A DNA stretch of 64,000 nt. Origin: Hydrogenophaga palleronii NBRC 102513 (lineage in GTDB: Bacteria > Pseudomonadota > Gammaproteobacteria > Burkholderiales > Burkholderiaceae_C). The notes under the pieces are model-generated. The model was not told the DNA's origin, did no database searches, and saw nothing but the letters and a program-made list of their open reading frames with translations. Below are positions 25,595 through 37,146 of this stretch, piece by piece (position 1 is the stretch's first letter; each line of letters starts with the position of its first letter). The DNA is taken from assembly GCF_001571225.1 (NCBI RefSeq), contig NZ_BCTJ01000002.1:1-64000 (forward strand). The letters are read 5' to 3'. The position numbers and the translations under genes are program-made.

Positions 25595-28150
25595 ATGACA
25601 CAGCCCACCGCCTCCCTGCCCATCCGCTTCTGGACCCTGGGCTGGTCTTCGCTGCGGCGCGACTGGCGCGCCGGTGAGCTGCGCCTGCTGATGATTGCCG
25701 TCACCCTGGCGGTGGCCGCGCTCAGCGCCGTGGGGTTTTTTGCCGACCGCCTGCAGGGCGGCCTCACGCGCGACGCCAGTGCCCTGATCGGTGGCGACGC
25801 CGTCGTCAGCAGCGACCACGCCATGCCCCCCGCGTTCGAGGCACAGGCGCGTGAACTCGGCCTGTCCACCACCCAGACACTGGGCTTTCCCACCATGGGC
25901 CGGGCGCGCGACGAAGAGGGCGGTGCCGCACGCCTGGTGGCCCTGAAGGCCGTGGGCGAGGGCTATCCCCTGCGCGGCAGCCTGCGCGTGGCCGAGGCAC
26001 CCGGCGGTGCCGACAGCGCCACGCGCGAGATTCCCGCCCCCGGCACCGTCTGGGTGGACGAACCCCTGCTGGTGGCGCTCGACCTCAAGGTGGGCGATCC
26101 GCTGCTGCTGGGTGATGCCTCGCTGCGCATCGCGCGCCTGATCGTGGTCGAGCCCGACCGCGGTGCCGGCTTCATGAGCTTTGCGCCGCGCGTCATGCTC
26201 AACACCGCCGATCTCGCCGCCACTGGCCTGGTGCAACCCGCCAGCCGCCTGACCTACCGCCTCGCGGTGGCGGGCACTCCAGCGAGTGTGGGCGCCTTCA
26301 CCCGTTGGGCCGACGAAGCGGTGGCGCAGCCCGGGGTGCGCGGCATCCGGCTGGAGTCGCTGGAGAGCGGGCGGCCCGAGATGCAGCAGACGCTGGGCCG
26401 GGCTGAAAAATTCCTCAACCTCGTGGCCCTGCTGGCGGCCCTGCTGTGTGCTGTGGCGGTGGCCATTGCGGCGCGCGGTTTCGCCTCGCGCCATCTGGAC
26501 GACTGCGCCATGCTGCGCGTGCTCGGCCTCTCGCAAGGCACCATGGCGCGCGCCTACACGCTGGAGTTCACCCTGGTCGGGCTGTTTGCCAGCGCGCTCG
26601 GCGTGCTCATCGGCTTCGTGGTGCACCACGTGTTCGTGCTGCTGCTCGCCGGCCTGGTCGAGTCCAGCCTGCCGGCGCCCGGCCTCACGCCGGTGCTGCT
26701 CGGCCTGGGCATGGGCCTCACGCTGATGCTGGCCTTTGGCCTGCCGCCGGTGCTGCAGCTGGCCCAGGTGCCGCCGCTGCGCGTGATCCGGCGCGACGTT
26801 GGCCAGCTCAAGCCCGCCACGCTGGCCGTGCTCGGCCTGGGTGTGCTGGGTTTTGCCGCGCTGCTGCTGGCCGCCAGCCGCGACCTCTTGCTCGGCGCCA
26901 TCGCCGTTGGCGGGTTTGCCGGCGCGGTGCTGCTGTTTGCCGCCGCCAGCTACGCCGCCGTGCGTGTGCTGCGCGCCAGCGTCAACGAAGCCACGGCACC
27001 GCGTGCTTTGGTCATGGCCACGCGCCAGCTGTCGGCGCGCCCGGCGTACGCGGTGGTGCAGATCAGCGCGCTCGCGGTCGGCCTGTTGGCGCTGGTGCTG
27101 CTGGTGCTGCTGCGCACCGACCTCATTTCCAGCTGGCGCAACGCCACACCACCCGACGCGCCCAACCGCTTCGTCATCAACGTGCAGCCCGAGCAGGGTG
27201 AAGCCTTCCAGCAGGCGCTGCAGAAAGCCGGCGTGCAGCGTTACGACTGGTACCCCATGATCCGTGGCCGGCTGGTCACCGTCAACGGCAAGAACGTGTC
27301 GCCGGAAGACTTCAAGGAAGACCGCGCACAGCGCCTGGTCGACCGCGAGTTCAACCTCTCCAGCACCGCCACCTTGCCCGAGCACAACCCCATCGTGGCC
27401 GGCCGCTGGACCGACAACGAAGCCGATGCACTGAGCGTGGAAGAAGGCCTGGCCGAACAGCTGGGCCTGAAGCTGGGCGACAGGCTCGGCTTCGACATTG
27501 CAGGGCAGATCACCGAAGGCCGCATCACCAGTCTGCGCAAGGTCGACTGGGGTTCGATGCGGGTGAACTTCTTCGTGGTGTTCCCGGTGGCGCAGGTGCC
27601 CGACGTGCCACTGAGCTACATCAGCGCCTTCCGCGCACCCGAGGTGGCGGGGGGCACGCCGAACGGTTTCGACAACGCGCTGGTGCGCGAATTTCCCAAC
27701 ATCACCAACGTCGACATGAGCCAGACCATCGCCCAGGTGCAGCGCGTGCTGGGCCAGGTGATCGCGGCGGTGGAATTTTTGTTTGCCTTCACGCTGGCGG
27801 CCGGTCTGGTGGTGCTGCTGTCGGCCATCACCGCCACCCGCGGTGAACGCGAACGTGAGTTCGCCATCCTGCGTGCGGTCGGCGCGGGCTCCACGCTGCT
27901 GCGCAACGTGCAGCGTGTGGAGTTGCTCGGCGTCGGCCTGCTGGCCGGTTTTCTGGCGTCGGTGGTGGCGGTGGGTGTGGGCTGGGCGCTGGCGCGTTTT
28001 GTGTTCCAGTTCTCCTGGACCGCGTCACCCTGGGTACCTTTGGGTGGCGCCATCGCTGGTGCCGTGCTCGCCCTCATGGCGGGCTGGTGGGGGCTGCGCA
28101 GTGTGCTGCGCACGCCCGTGGTTGAAACGCTTCGCAAGGCCTCTGTATGA
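25595..28150 (+). CDS. FtsX/MacB-type ABC transporter permease
   Basis: 851-aa membrane protein with two FtsX-like permease domains and large extracytoplasmic domains, similar to YbbP. TM segments are visible near the N-terminus (LRLLMIAVTLAVAALSAVGFF), around residues 265-480 and at the C-terminus (FTLAAGLVVLLSAITATRGERERE onward). It is probably part of an ABC exporter of lipids or lipoproteins, but no ATPase gene is adjacent. Its stop overlaps the start of the truncated haemoglobin gene (ATGA). The substrate is unknown. Confidence 0.82.
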   Translation: MTQPTASLPIRFWTLGWSSLRRDWRAGELRLLMIAVTLAVAALSAVGFFADRLQGGLTRDASALIGGDAVVSSDHAMPPAFEAQARELGLSTTQTLGFPTMGRARDEEGGAARLVALKAVGEGYPLRGSLRVAEAPGGADSATREIPAPGTVWVDEPLLVALDLKVGDPLLLGDASLRIARLIVVEPDRGAGFMSFAPRVMLNTADLAATGLVQPASRLTYRLAVAGTPASVGAFTRWADEAVAQPGVRGIRLESLESGRPEMQQTLGRAEKFLNLVALLAALLCAVAVAIAARGFASRHLDDCAMLRVLGLSQGTMARAYTLEFTLVGLFASALGVLIGFVVHHVFVLLLAGLVESSLPAPGLTPVLLGLGMGLTLMLAFGLPPVLQLAQVPPLRVIRRDVGQLKPATLAVLGLGVLGFAALLLAASRDLLLGAIAVGGFAGAVLLFAAASYAAVRVLRASVNEATAPRALVMATRQLSARPAYAVVQISALAVGLLALVLLVLLRTDLISSWRNATPPDAPNRFVINVQPEQGEAFQQALQKAGVQRYDWYPMIRGRLVTVNGKNVSPEDFKEDRAQRLVDREFNLSSTATLPEHNPIVAGRWTDNEADALSVEEGLAEQLGLKLGDRLGFDIAGQITEGRITSLRKVDWGSMRVNFFVVFPVAQVPDVPLSYISAFRAPEVAGGTPNGFDNALVREFPNITNVDMSQTIAQVQRVLGQVIAAVEFLFAFTLAAGLVVLLSAITATRGEREREFAILRAVGAGSTLLRNVQRVELLGVGLLAGFLASVVAVGVGWALARFVFQFSWTASPWVPLGGAIAGAVLALMAGWWGLRSVLRTPVVETLRKASV

Positions 28151-28566
28151 ATGTTCCCCTGTACCAACCCGAAGAAGCCGCACGGCATTCAACACCGTTT
28201 GAATGGATCGGCGGCGAAGACAAGTTGCACGCCCTGGTCGAGCGCTTCTACGACCTGATGGACCTCGAACCCGGCTACCGCGAACTGCGCGCCGCGCACG
28301 GCAGCACGCTGGACAACGCAAGGCAACGCCTGTTCTGGTTTCTCTGCGGCTGGATGGGCGGCCCGCAGCACTACACCGAACGCTTCGGCCACCCGCGCCT
28401 GCGCATGCGCCACATGCCGTTCGCCATCGGCATCCAGGAGCGAGACCAATGGCTGGCCTGCATGGACCAGGCCATGGGGGATACCGGGGTGGACGCGGTG
28501 CTGCGCGAACGCCTCAAGACCAGCTTCTTTCAGACGGCGGACTGGATGCGGAATTCGCCGGCGTAG
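28147..28566 (+). CDS. Group II truncated haemoglobin
   Basis: 139-aa 2/2 haemoglobin. The proximal His is His89 in RLRMRHMPF, and Trp102 (QWLACM) is the G8 tryptophan of group II. It binds haem and O2 or NO in the cytoplasm; relatives act in NO detoxification, oxygen delivery or peroxide chemistry. The start overlaps the permease stop by 4 bp, so it is translated from the same message. Confidence 0.88.
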   Translation: MNVPLYQPEEAARHSTPFEWIGGEDKLHALVERFYDLMDLEPGYRELRAAHGSTLDNARQRLFWFLCGWMGGPQHYTERFGHPRLRMRHMPFAIGIQERDQWLACMDQAMGDTGVDAVLRERLKTSFFQTADWMRNSPA

Positions 28567-28583
28567 TTGTTGGACAGGTCTTG

Positions 28584-28618
28584 GCCTGAAGCAGTCGGTC
28601 GCAACACCCGCTTCAGGC
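28584..28618 (+). terminator. Hairpin after the truncated haemoglobin gene
   Basis: GCCTGAAGC (28584-28592) pairs with GCTTCAGGC (28610-28618), 18 bp after the stop. No U-tract, so it is a possible weak terminator or mRNA end. Confidence 0.4.
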
Positions 28619-28650
28619 TGGCTGCCGCCGCTCGCATTGCTCAGTCGCGA

Positions 28651-28670
28651 GGCAGCAATGTGCCCAAAGC
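28651..28670 (+). repeat. Left copy of the 20-bp inverted repeat bounding the defence island
   Basis: GGCAGCAATGTGCCCAAAGC here is the exact reverse complement of 31466-31485. The two copies enclose the AriA/AriB-like genes. Confidence 0.75.
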
Positions 28671-28861
28671 CGAAGTTCTGGATCCACGGCGAATTCTGTT
28701 GCAGGCTGGCCAGTGTCAGGTGCTCTTCGGGTTGCAGTTGGCGGTATTCAGTTCTTGGCACTCGCGGACCTTACAGGATACGGAGTGTTTCACTTCGGAT
28801 TTGAGACCGCCCTCCAAATTAGATCAGGCCGATATAGGGGCGCGCGTCGTCGCGGAACGAT

Positions 28862-28896
28862 GCTCTGAGGGGCGATTCCCTATCGCCCCTCAGAGC
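28862..28896. terminator. Perfect 14-bp stem at the end of the AriB-like gene
   Basis: GCTCTGAGGGGCGA (28862-28875) and TCGCCCCTCAGAGC (28883-28896) form a perfect stem with a 7-nt loop, 2 bp beyond the stop of the minus-strand gene. It lacks a U-tract but is placed as a transcript end for the island operon. Confidence 0.55.
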
Positions 28897-28898
28897 CG

Positions 28899-29852
28899 TT
28901 ACGCCGCTTGGTTTAGCCAGTCCAAAGTTGCGTCAAGCGGCTCACGCTTTGACGCTGGTTCCTTTGAAAGCCACTGCGCTTGAAACAAGTCGCGCTGCTT
29001 CCTGCCGCCCTTCGCAAGTTCTGCCGCGAGTTCCCTAGGGAATCCATTCCTCAAAGCTATATATGCTGCACCGACCCACAAAACATCATTCCCGATGTGA
29101 CCATGGGGGATCCACTTAGTCGAATGGCTGCGATGGAGCGCCTCCCAAGCAGCGTCGACCCCCTGATTCACATCTAGAACAATAGTTTCTGCGCAGCTTA
29201 TGCCGCGTGTAGTGCATGCGGCAGAAAACGATGCATCCAAGTAAATTCGCTCGTTGCCCTCACGAATGTGCGGCAAATCAATTAACCCGTTACTGCGAGA
29301 TAGCTGAGATTCGTTCTTAAGCTTTATTGAAAGCACCGCAGCCAATACGAGGGTAGCCGGAATGCCTTTTTCGAGTGCGACAAAGACATTTTCGGTAGCG
29401 AACTCGGCGAAGTGGAACTTAATATATTCCTTGATGCATCCGTAGTCGAAGTTGTAATTTTCAATGGAATGTCCCAGAGTTGTAAAATGGCGCTCACATT
29501 GAACTGGGGGATGCCATTCAGGTTGGGGCGAATAATCGTCTATCGCTAATCCATCCCACTCTCGATCCGTTAGTGTTCCAAGTTTAGATGCAATCTTGGG
29601 GGAATGCGATGCAAGGATATCGACCGAATCTCTCACGGTTACGACGCGCGACTTGTTACCAGAGCCGGCAAGTAACGGATCCTCTACCATTCCGGCATGG
29701 TCGATATTTGAAAGCGGACTGAAGTTCGGAAGTCGCTCTGCGATAAGCCTGTGGAGAAGGGCCTTATCTCCAGGACCTTCGACCAGCAAGGTTTTGCCAC
29801 TTCGTCTCAACGCGGCATTAAGGTAGCCGTTGACCGAATATGTGCGCCCCAT
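28899..29852 (-). CDS. DUF4435/TOPRIM protein, AriB-like putative defence effector
   Basis: About 317 aa from ATG 29852 (320 aa if a GTG start at 29861, which overlaps the ATPase stop, is used). The TOPRIM glutamate motif is VEGPGDK near the N-terminus, followed by TDREWDG as the acidic DxD-like strand and the typical DUF4435 signature GHSIENYNFD. In PARIS systems AriB is a DUF4435 nuclease released by AriA when a phage anti-restriction protein is sensed; the same role is inferred here from the gene pair. GC content is well below the neighbourhood. A DUF4435 nuclease of another OLD-like system is the alternative. Confidence 0.68.
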   Translation of the reverse strand: MGRTYSVNGYLNAALRRSGKTLLVEGPGDKALLHRLIAERLPNFSPLSNIDHAGMVEDPLLAGSGNKSRVVTVRDSVDILASHSPKIASKLGTLTDREWDGLAIDDYSPQPEWHPPVQCERHFTTLGHSIENYNFDYGCIKEYIKFHFAEFATENVFVALEKGIPATLVLAAVLSIKLKNESQLSRSNGLIDLPHIREGNERIYLDASFSAACTTRGISCAETIVLDVNQGVDAAWEALHRSHSTKWIPHGHIGNDVLWVGAAYIALRNGFPRELAAELAKGGRKQRDLFQAQWLSKEPASKREPLDATLDWLNQAA

Positions 29853-29857
29853 AACGG

Positions 29858-31270
29858 TCACAGCTCCTCATCTGTGAATAAAGTATCCTGGCCTCTTGGA
29901 CTGTGTTCAGGTTCGAAATCTTGGTTCTCAAGGAAGTGATCCGCGCCCACTTCGGGAGAATGAGTGCAAGCAATGATTTGTCGATCTGGAGACTGATTCC
30001 GTAGCTCTTTCAAAATGATCCGTTGCCAGTCGATGTGCAAAGATAGTTCCGGCTCATCAATGAGGAACGCTCCCGAAGCAAATCGCGTGCGACTTGCCGA
30101 ATAAAGCATTGTCAAAATCTGTCGCTCGCCTGAAGATAATGCGGATAAGCCGTAAGCTGGACCGGCTGACGTATTAACCAATACCTGCTGTCGAAGACGC
30201 GGGCGCGATCCTGTATTTCCAATCTTGAGAGTCTTGTTATCAAGGAACCTGTTGATCGATTGCTCAAACTCGCGGCTCTTTTGGAATGCAACCCTTCTTT
30301 CGGAGTTCCTTGTCTCAAGCAACTGCCGATAGAGACCTAGCAGCGAATTATCAACACCGCGCATCGGTGTGTTGCTGGAGCTTAAGGAGTGCGCCGACAT
30401 TAGTAGCTTGTCGAACACCGCGCGAGATTCGCTGTTTGATGCCTGTATCTCTTGATCCATCAAGAGGCTGGAAATAGACGATATAATATCATCGTTGGTT
30501 TCTGTTGTGGGTATGCTCTCCAAGCCAGAAACAATTCTAAAGACTTGGACGAACGTTTCCTCGAACATCCTCTGTTCTTTTGATGAAACTTCGAGCGCTG
30601 CTCGCCGCCATTCTTCGCTGAGGGCATCCTCAACGTCGGCTACGGACGGGTATCGAATCACCGGAACAAACTTTCCGAACCATTGGCGGCAAAGTATGGT
30701 CTTTTCGGCGATTGCGACAGCTTCATCCTGAATTTGCCGGGGCGTTATACCTACCCCTTGACGCCCGTAGTGCGCGCGCAGCGCCGTGAGTTCACTTGCT
30801 GCAACTAGTTCGTAATCTGCGTCCCGACGCTCGGCTGCAGCGTTTCTGTAATAGCGTTCCTGATCGCTACGCGCTCGTTCAAGAATTGATCGGAATGCAG
30901 GTAAATATGTTGGGCGTTCGCCAAGGGCTTCGCGCAACCTTTCCAGTTCAAGCTCTGATAGGCTGTTCGTTGAACTCAGCGAAGTCAGGTTTCCATTGAG
31001 GAACACCTTGGGAAGCGTCCCGGGCTCATCCTTGATGAGGTCGATCGAATCACCAAGTGAGGTCGCAACCGTTATGCGGTGAAACTGCAAAAACGTGAAG
31101 CGTTGAAAATCGAGCTCTAAGATGTTGGCGAGCAGATGTAGAAGCGTGGTTTTGCCGCGCCCGTTCTTTCCATATAGGACATTCAACCCAGGTAGCAAGT
31201 TAATATGGAAATCGAACTGGTCGTGCAGACCCTCTACCGAGACGCTTGCGATGGTCGGATCTTGTTTCAT
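29858..31270 (-). CDS. AAA ATPase, AriA-like putative defence sensor
   Basis: 470-aa SMC/OLD-like ATPase with Walker A GKNGRGKTT (about 34-42), signature LSSGERQ and Walker B FLIDEPELSLH (about 405-416), followed by the H-loop segment ACTHSPE. This is the AAA_15/AAA_21 layout of AriA. The stop overlaps the start region of the AriB-like gene, so the two are one operon. The codon use and lower GC of both genes differ from the flanking genes, in keeping with horizontal transfer. Confidence 0.72.
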   Translation of the reverse strand: MKQDPTIASVSVEGLHDQFDFHINLLPGLNVLYGKNGRGKTTLLHLLANILELDFQRFTFLQFHRITVATSLGDSIDLIKDEPGTLPKVFLNGNLTSLSSTNSLSELELERLREALGERPTYLPAFRSILERARSDQERYYRNAAAERRDADYELVAASELTALRAHYGRQGVGITPRQIQDEAVAIAEKTILCRQWFGKFVPVIRYPSVADVEDALSEEWRRAALEVSSKEQRMFEETFVQVFRIVSGLESIPTTETNDDIISSISSLLMDQEIQASNSESRAVFDKLLMSAHSLSSSNTPMRGVDNSLLGLYRQLLETRNSERRVAFQKSREFEQSINRFLDNKTLKIGNTGSRPRLRQQVLVNTSAGPAYGLSALSSGERQILTMLYSASRTRFASGAFLIDEPELSLHIDWQRIILKELRNQSPDRQIIACTHSPEVGADHFLENQDFEPEHSPRGQDTLFTDEEL

Positions 31271-31577
31271 GTCGTCAGTGAAATGGGTTATTTTTGAGCC
31301 TTGACTTGGCAGGCTTCGGCCCCCCTCGCACGTCCCTTAGCCAGGGTGTGTGCCAGCCGATCTTAGCTAAAGCAACGTATCGGCAACCAAATGCAACCAC
31401 GGTTGCTACCGCGACAGCAATACGCCCCCGATCTGCAGGCTGCGCAGCCTGTCCGGCGGATTGCCGCTTTGGGCACATTGCTGCCCTACGGAAGCTGGCC
31501 TCGACCGTCGGCAGTCGCTGCAAAACAGACATAACGGGCCGAGAGCCAAGCGACGGCAATGGCCCAAAGCCACTCCC
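31271..31577. other. Gap at the right edge of the defence island
   Basis: 307 bp upstream of the AriA-like gene and downstream of the Smr gene. It contains the right inverted repeat (31466-31485) and presumably the island promoter, which I cannot locate with confidence. No gene is seen. Confidence 0.55.
31466..31485 (-). repeat. Right copy of the 20-bp inverted repeat bounding the defence island
   Basis: GCTTTGGGCACATTGCTGCC is the exact reverse complement of 28651-28670. Similarity stops at the ends of the 20 bp. Confidence 0.75.
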
Positions 31578-32213
31578 TCAAGCCGACCGCAACAACACCA
31601 CCAGCGCCCCAGCCCCACCCTCCGCCGGCCGCGCCTGCACAAAGGCGATCACCTCGTTCTTCTGCACCAGCCAGCGTTGCACCCGGCTCTTCAACACCGG
31701 CGTGCGGCCGGGTGAGCCCAGGCCCTTGCCGTGCACCACGCGCACGCAGCGCAGACCGGCCTGGTGGGTTTCGCGAATGAAGCGGCCGAGGGCGTCGCGC
31801 GCTTCGTCGATGCGCAGGCCGTGCAGGTCGATCTGGCGCTGAATGCTCCAGCTGCCTTCGCGCAGCTTGCGCACGATCTCGGGGCCCAGGCCGGGGCGGC
31901 GGTAGCTCAGCAGTTCGTCGGTGTGCAGCAGGGTCTCGATGTCGAACTCGTCCGACAGCGCCTCGCGCATCACCGAGGCTTCGTCGCGTTGCCGCTGCAC
32001 CGGGATCGGCGCCACCGGCACGGGGCGCGGTTCGATGCGGCCTGGCTGCGGGATTGGCTGCACCGGCCCGACCGCCAGCTCAAACAGCCGCCGCTCGCGT
32101 TCGCGCTGCAAGGCAGCGAGGCGTTCGGCTTCGCGTTGTGCGGCCTCGGCCGCTGCCCGCTCGGCCATGGCACGCTTGAAGGCCTTGAGCTCGGCCAGCG
32201 TGTGGACTTTCAT
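31578..32213 (-). CDS. Smr-domain protein
   Basis: 211-aa protein with a charged, helical N-terminal region and a C-terminal Smr domain showing IDLHGLRIDEAR and VVHGKGLGS. Smr domains are nucleases or nucleic-acid binders found alone or at the end of MutS2. The gene is monocistronic, 49 bp from radC and on the same strand. The exact role is not known. Confidence 0.85.
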   Translation of the reverse strand: MKVHTLAELKAFKRAMAERAAAEAAQREAERLAALQRERERRLFELAVGPVQPIPQPGRIEPRPVPVAPIPVQRQRDEASVMREALSDEFDIETLLHTDELLSYRRPGLGPEIVRKLREGSWSIQRQIDLHGLRIDEARDALGRFIRETHQAGLRCVRVVHGKGLGSPGRTPVLKSRVQRWLVQKNEVIAFVQARPAEGGAGALVVLLRSA

Positions 32214-32262
32214 GCGGCCATTGTGACCGAGGCCACACCGCCGGCCGGTGCGCGGGGGCTTG

Positions 32263-32955
32263 CTACATCAGGCCCCGTTCGGCCAGCGACAGCGCCTGCT
32301 GCCGGGTGACGATGAAGTGGTCGAGCACGCGCACGTCCACCAGCGTCAGCGCGGCGCGCAGGGTCTGGGTGAGCTCGATGTCGGCGTGTGATGGCTCGGC
32401 CACGCCGCTCGGGTGGTTGTGCGCCAGCACCACGGCCGCGGCGTGGTGGTGCAGGGCGCGCAGCACGATTTCGCGCGGGTAGACGCTGGCCTGGGTGAGC
32501 GTGCCGCGAAACAGCTCCTCCAGCGCAATCAGTCGGTTTTGCGTGTCCAGGAACAGCACCGCAAACACCTCGTGCGCGCGGGCGCCGAGCTGCAGCTGCA
32601 GGTACTCGCGCACCGCCTGCGGGCTGTCGAACACGGTGTTCTGGCGCAGCTCCTGCGCCAGTGCGCGGCGCGCCAGCTCCAGCACGGCCACCACTTCGGC
32701 GCGTTTGGCCGGCCCCAGGCCTTTGATCTGTTTGAGCGCGTCGGCGCCGGTGTGCAGCAGGCCGCCGATGCCGCCGAAGCGGTCCAGCAGTTCCTGCGCC
32801 AGCTGCAGCACGTGTTTGCCGGCGATGCCGGTGCGCAGCAGCAGGGCCAGCAGTTCACCGTCGCTGAGTGCGGCGGGGCCGCGTGAGAGGAGCTTTTCGC
32901 GCGGACGCGAATCGCTCGGCAGGCTCTTGAGCCCGGGCGTGACAAGGCTTTGCAT
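32263..32955 (-). CDS. radC: RadC-family JAB/MPN protein
   Basis: 230-aa UPF0758 protein with N-terminal helix-hairpin-helix segment ([21 protein letters not shown]) and a C-terminal JAB1/MPN metal site HNHPSG followed by S..D ([18 protein letters not shown]). Despite the name, a direct role in recombination repair is not established. It is a chromosomal copy, not linked to a visible mobile element. Confidence 0.9.
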   Translation of the reverse strand: MQSLVTPGLKSLPSDSRPREKLLSRGPAALSDGELLALLLRTGIAGKHVLQLAQELLDRFGGIGGLLHTGADALKQIKGLGPAKRAEVVAVLELARRALAQELRQNTVFDSPQAVREYLQLQLGARAHEVFAVLFLDTQNRLIALEELFRGTLTQASVYPREIVLRALHHHAAAVVLAHNHPSGVAEPSHADIELTQTLRAALTLVDVRVLDHFIVTRQQALSLAERGLM

Positions 32956-33057
32956 GTATGGTTTCTCCCTGATCCAGCCCGCTTTTTACAATACGGGCCT
33001 TGGGTGACCGAGGTCGGCTGCCCGCGTGCGCCCTTTTGCCGCACACTTCTCCCCCAT

Positions 33058-33521
33058 ATGTTGTCCCCCCACGCCATGCCCCAAGTCCAAGACGGCTCTT
33101 TTCTCACCTTGCACTACCGCATGTCCGGTCCGCAGGGTCAGGTGATCATCGACACCTTCGAGGGCAAGCCCGCCACGCTCAGCCTGGGCGCGGGCGAGCT
33201 GTCGCCGGCCATCGAGCAGCGCCTTATCGGCCTGGAGGAGGGCACGCGCACCGTGATCGACCTCGCCGCCGGCGAGGCGTTTGGCGAACGCCAGCCCGAC
33301 ATGGTGCAGTGGGTGGCGCGCAAGCTGCTGAACGAGCTGGGTGACCCGCACGAGCAGTACGCCGCCGGCGACGTGGTGCAGTTCCCCACGCCCGACGGCC
33401 TTGGCAGTTACGCCGGTTCGGCCGTGGAGGTGCGTGAAGACGGCGCGGTGCTGTTCGACTTCAACCATCCGCTGGCCGGTCAGCCGGTGCGCTTTGAAGT
33501 GCAACTGATCGGGGTGCTCTG

Positions 33522-33522
<1 letters not shown>
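33058..33522 (+). CDS. slpA: FKBP-type peptidyl-prolyl isomerase (SlpA-like)
   Basis: About 148-154 aa, cytoplasmic FKBP with inserted flap (IF) domain: [44 protein letters not shown], and [16 protein letters not shown] 33058 or ATG 33076 may start it. It isomerises X-Pro bonds and acts as a chaperone. The stop overlaps the ispH start (TGATG), the usual arrangement in betaproteobacteria. Confidence 0.9.
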
Positions 33523-35865
<2,343 letters not shown>

Positions 35866-35893
35866 GCCAGCAGCAGCCAGGGGCACACCGACG

Positions 35894-36217
35894 GTGAAGA
35901 CCCTGCTGCTCTACATGGCCACCGCCGTGGCCGAAATCGTCGGCTGTTACCTGCCGCTGCTCTGGCTGCGCCAGCAGGGCCCGGGTTGGCTCCTGTTGCC
36001 GGCCGCGGCGCTCAGCCTGGTGCTGTTTGTCTGGCTGCTCACCCTGCACGAAGCGGCCTCGGGCCGCGTCTATGCGGCCTACGGCGGCGTGTACGTGACG
36101 GTGGCGCTGGCCTGGTTGTGGTCGGTGGACGGCATCCGCCCCACCGCCTGGGACGCGGCGGGCGTGGCCGTGGCCGTGCTGGGCATGGCGATCATCGTGT
36201 ACCAGCCCAAGGCCTGA
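35894..36217 (+). CDS. UPF0060 (YnfA-type) small membrane protein
   Basis: 107-aa protein with four predicted TM helices ([21 protein letters not shown] onward; C-terminal [16 protein letters not shown]) and the family motif [16 protein letters not shown]. Starts at GTG 35894, 28 bp after serS. Function unknown; related to small multidrug-resistance-like transporters. Confidence 0.85.
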   Translation: MKTLLLYMATAVAEIVGCYLPLLWLRQQGPGWLLLPAAALSLVLFVWLLTLHEAASGRVYAAYGGVYVTVALAWLWSVDGIRPTAWDAAGVAVAVLGMAIIVYQPKA

Positions 36218-36746
36218 TACCCCGGCCACACCCGTACCGGCGACAGACGTAAAAAAGCCCGCCTAAGCGGGCAAAACCTCGGGGGGGAGGCTCACTCTCG
36301 CGAGTGACTGGAGATGATGTGTGACAGCGTGACTGGTCAGGAGACCGGCACAGCGCTGTGGCGGCTGTGCCAGGTCATGTGCCCGTTGCTCCTCTGGGCC
36401 TGCAAGGAGAGGCTGCGTTCGCTGCAAAGGGGCGGGTGCCGATGTTGCGTGAGGTGGGACAAGGTGGGCTCCTGTGTGTTGTGTTGGCGTTTGGGTGCCG
36501 TGAAGCCAGTGTCTCCGCTGGCCCGTGTGCGGCGCGTCGGAGCAAGCACCAACGGCTTGTAGGACAACGCCTGAGACGTTTGTAGGCCCCGGAATCCATG
36601 CCATGAGAAAAGCTTGCGGCGCAACCTGAAAAGCCTTGTGCAACCGTGGATGCCTGGCGTGCTCCCGGCGCCAAGGTGGGCCAGCGAACAGTCGTCGCAA
36701 ACACCCGCTTCTATGCTGGAAGCCCTGTTTTCTCCGAGGTCACACC
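36218..36746. other. Gap of about 530 bp
   Basis: Contains the hairpin at 36257-36272 and nothing else I can support. Frames on both strands lack family character and are rejected as genes. Confidence 0.5.
36251..36276 (-). terminator. Hairpin terminator with A-tract
   Basis: GCCCGC-CTAA-GCGGGC (36257-36272) flanked by six A on the left and four A on the right. With the A-tract on the left it acts best as a terminator for minus-strand transcripts (six U); it also closes the serS/UPF0060 end by position. Confidence 0.55.
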
Positions 36747-37016
36747 ATGTCAACCGAACTCACACCCTGGTTCACGACCGAGACCAACGGCAACCCTGCC
36801 CGCGAGGGCGTTTACGAGACCACGGCCCTGGGCATTCCCGGCGAGAGCCATGGCGTGCTGCAGCACGGCTACCGCCACTGGGGCGCGCACCCGGACGAGC
36901 CGGGCTGGGGCGACTTCGGGTCCACGCCCGATGCCGCGGCCGCCGCCAAGGACCACCGGCCCTTCCTGCCGTTCACGGTGCGTCACTGGCGCGGCAGGAC
37001 ACAGCCCCCTGTTTGA
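36747..37016 (+). CDS. Small hypothetical protein
   Basis: 89-aa protein, MSTELTPWFTTETNGNPARE start, with GIPGESHGVLQHGYRHWGAHPDEPGWGDFGSTPDAAAAAKDH in the body. GAGG lies about 8 bp upstream. No signal peptide or TM segment. I do not recognise the family; aromatic and Gly/His-rich composition is typical of small orphan proteins. Confidence 0.6.
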   Translation: MSTELTPWFTTETNGNPAREGVYETTALGIPGESHGVLQHGYRHWGAHPDEPGWGDFGSTPDAAAAAKDHRPFLPFTVRHWRGRTQPPV

Positions 37017-37092
37017 TGAGAGGCGGGAGGCGGCGCGCCGCTGCGCCATTGCACTGCCCGCCGGGGCTGACTGGTGCCGCGGCACCGGGCGT

Positions 37093-37116
37093 AAAAAAGC
37101 CCGCAAGATTGCGGGC
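37093..37116 (-). terminator. Terminator of the small paired genes
   Basis: GCCCGCAA-GA-TTGCGGGC (37099-37116) with six A at 37093-37098, so on the minus strand it is a stem followed by U6, located 31 bp beyond the stop of the minus-strand gene at 37147. Confidence 0.75.
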
Positions 37117-37146
37117 GGTGGCAGTGAAGGTGGGGGTTGGGTGGCG

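Larger units (their letters stand above)
28567..28898. other. Gap at the left edge of the defence island
   Basis: 332 bp with no gene. It holds the hairpin at 28584, the left inverted repeat at 28651, and the 14-bp stem at 28862. Base composition falls to the right of about 28720. Confidence 0.6.

Noticed and set aside
36263..36700. 145-codon frame on the minus strand near the hairpin at 36257
   Set aside because: It runs through a terminator-like hairpin, has no ribosome binding site and no family character.
36747..37016. MbtH-like or secreted function for the 89-aa protein
   Set aside because: It has no MbtH signature (NXEXQXSXWP) and no signal peptide, so it stays hypothetical.
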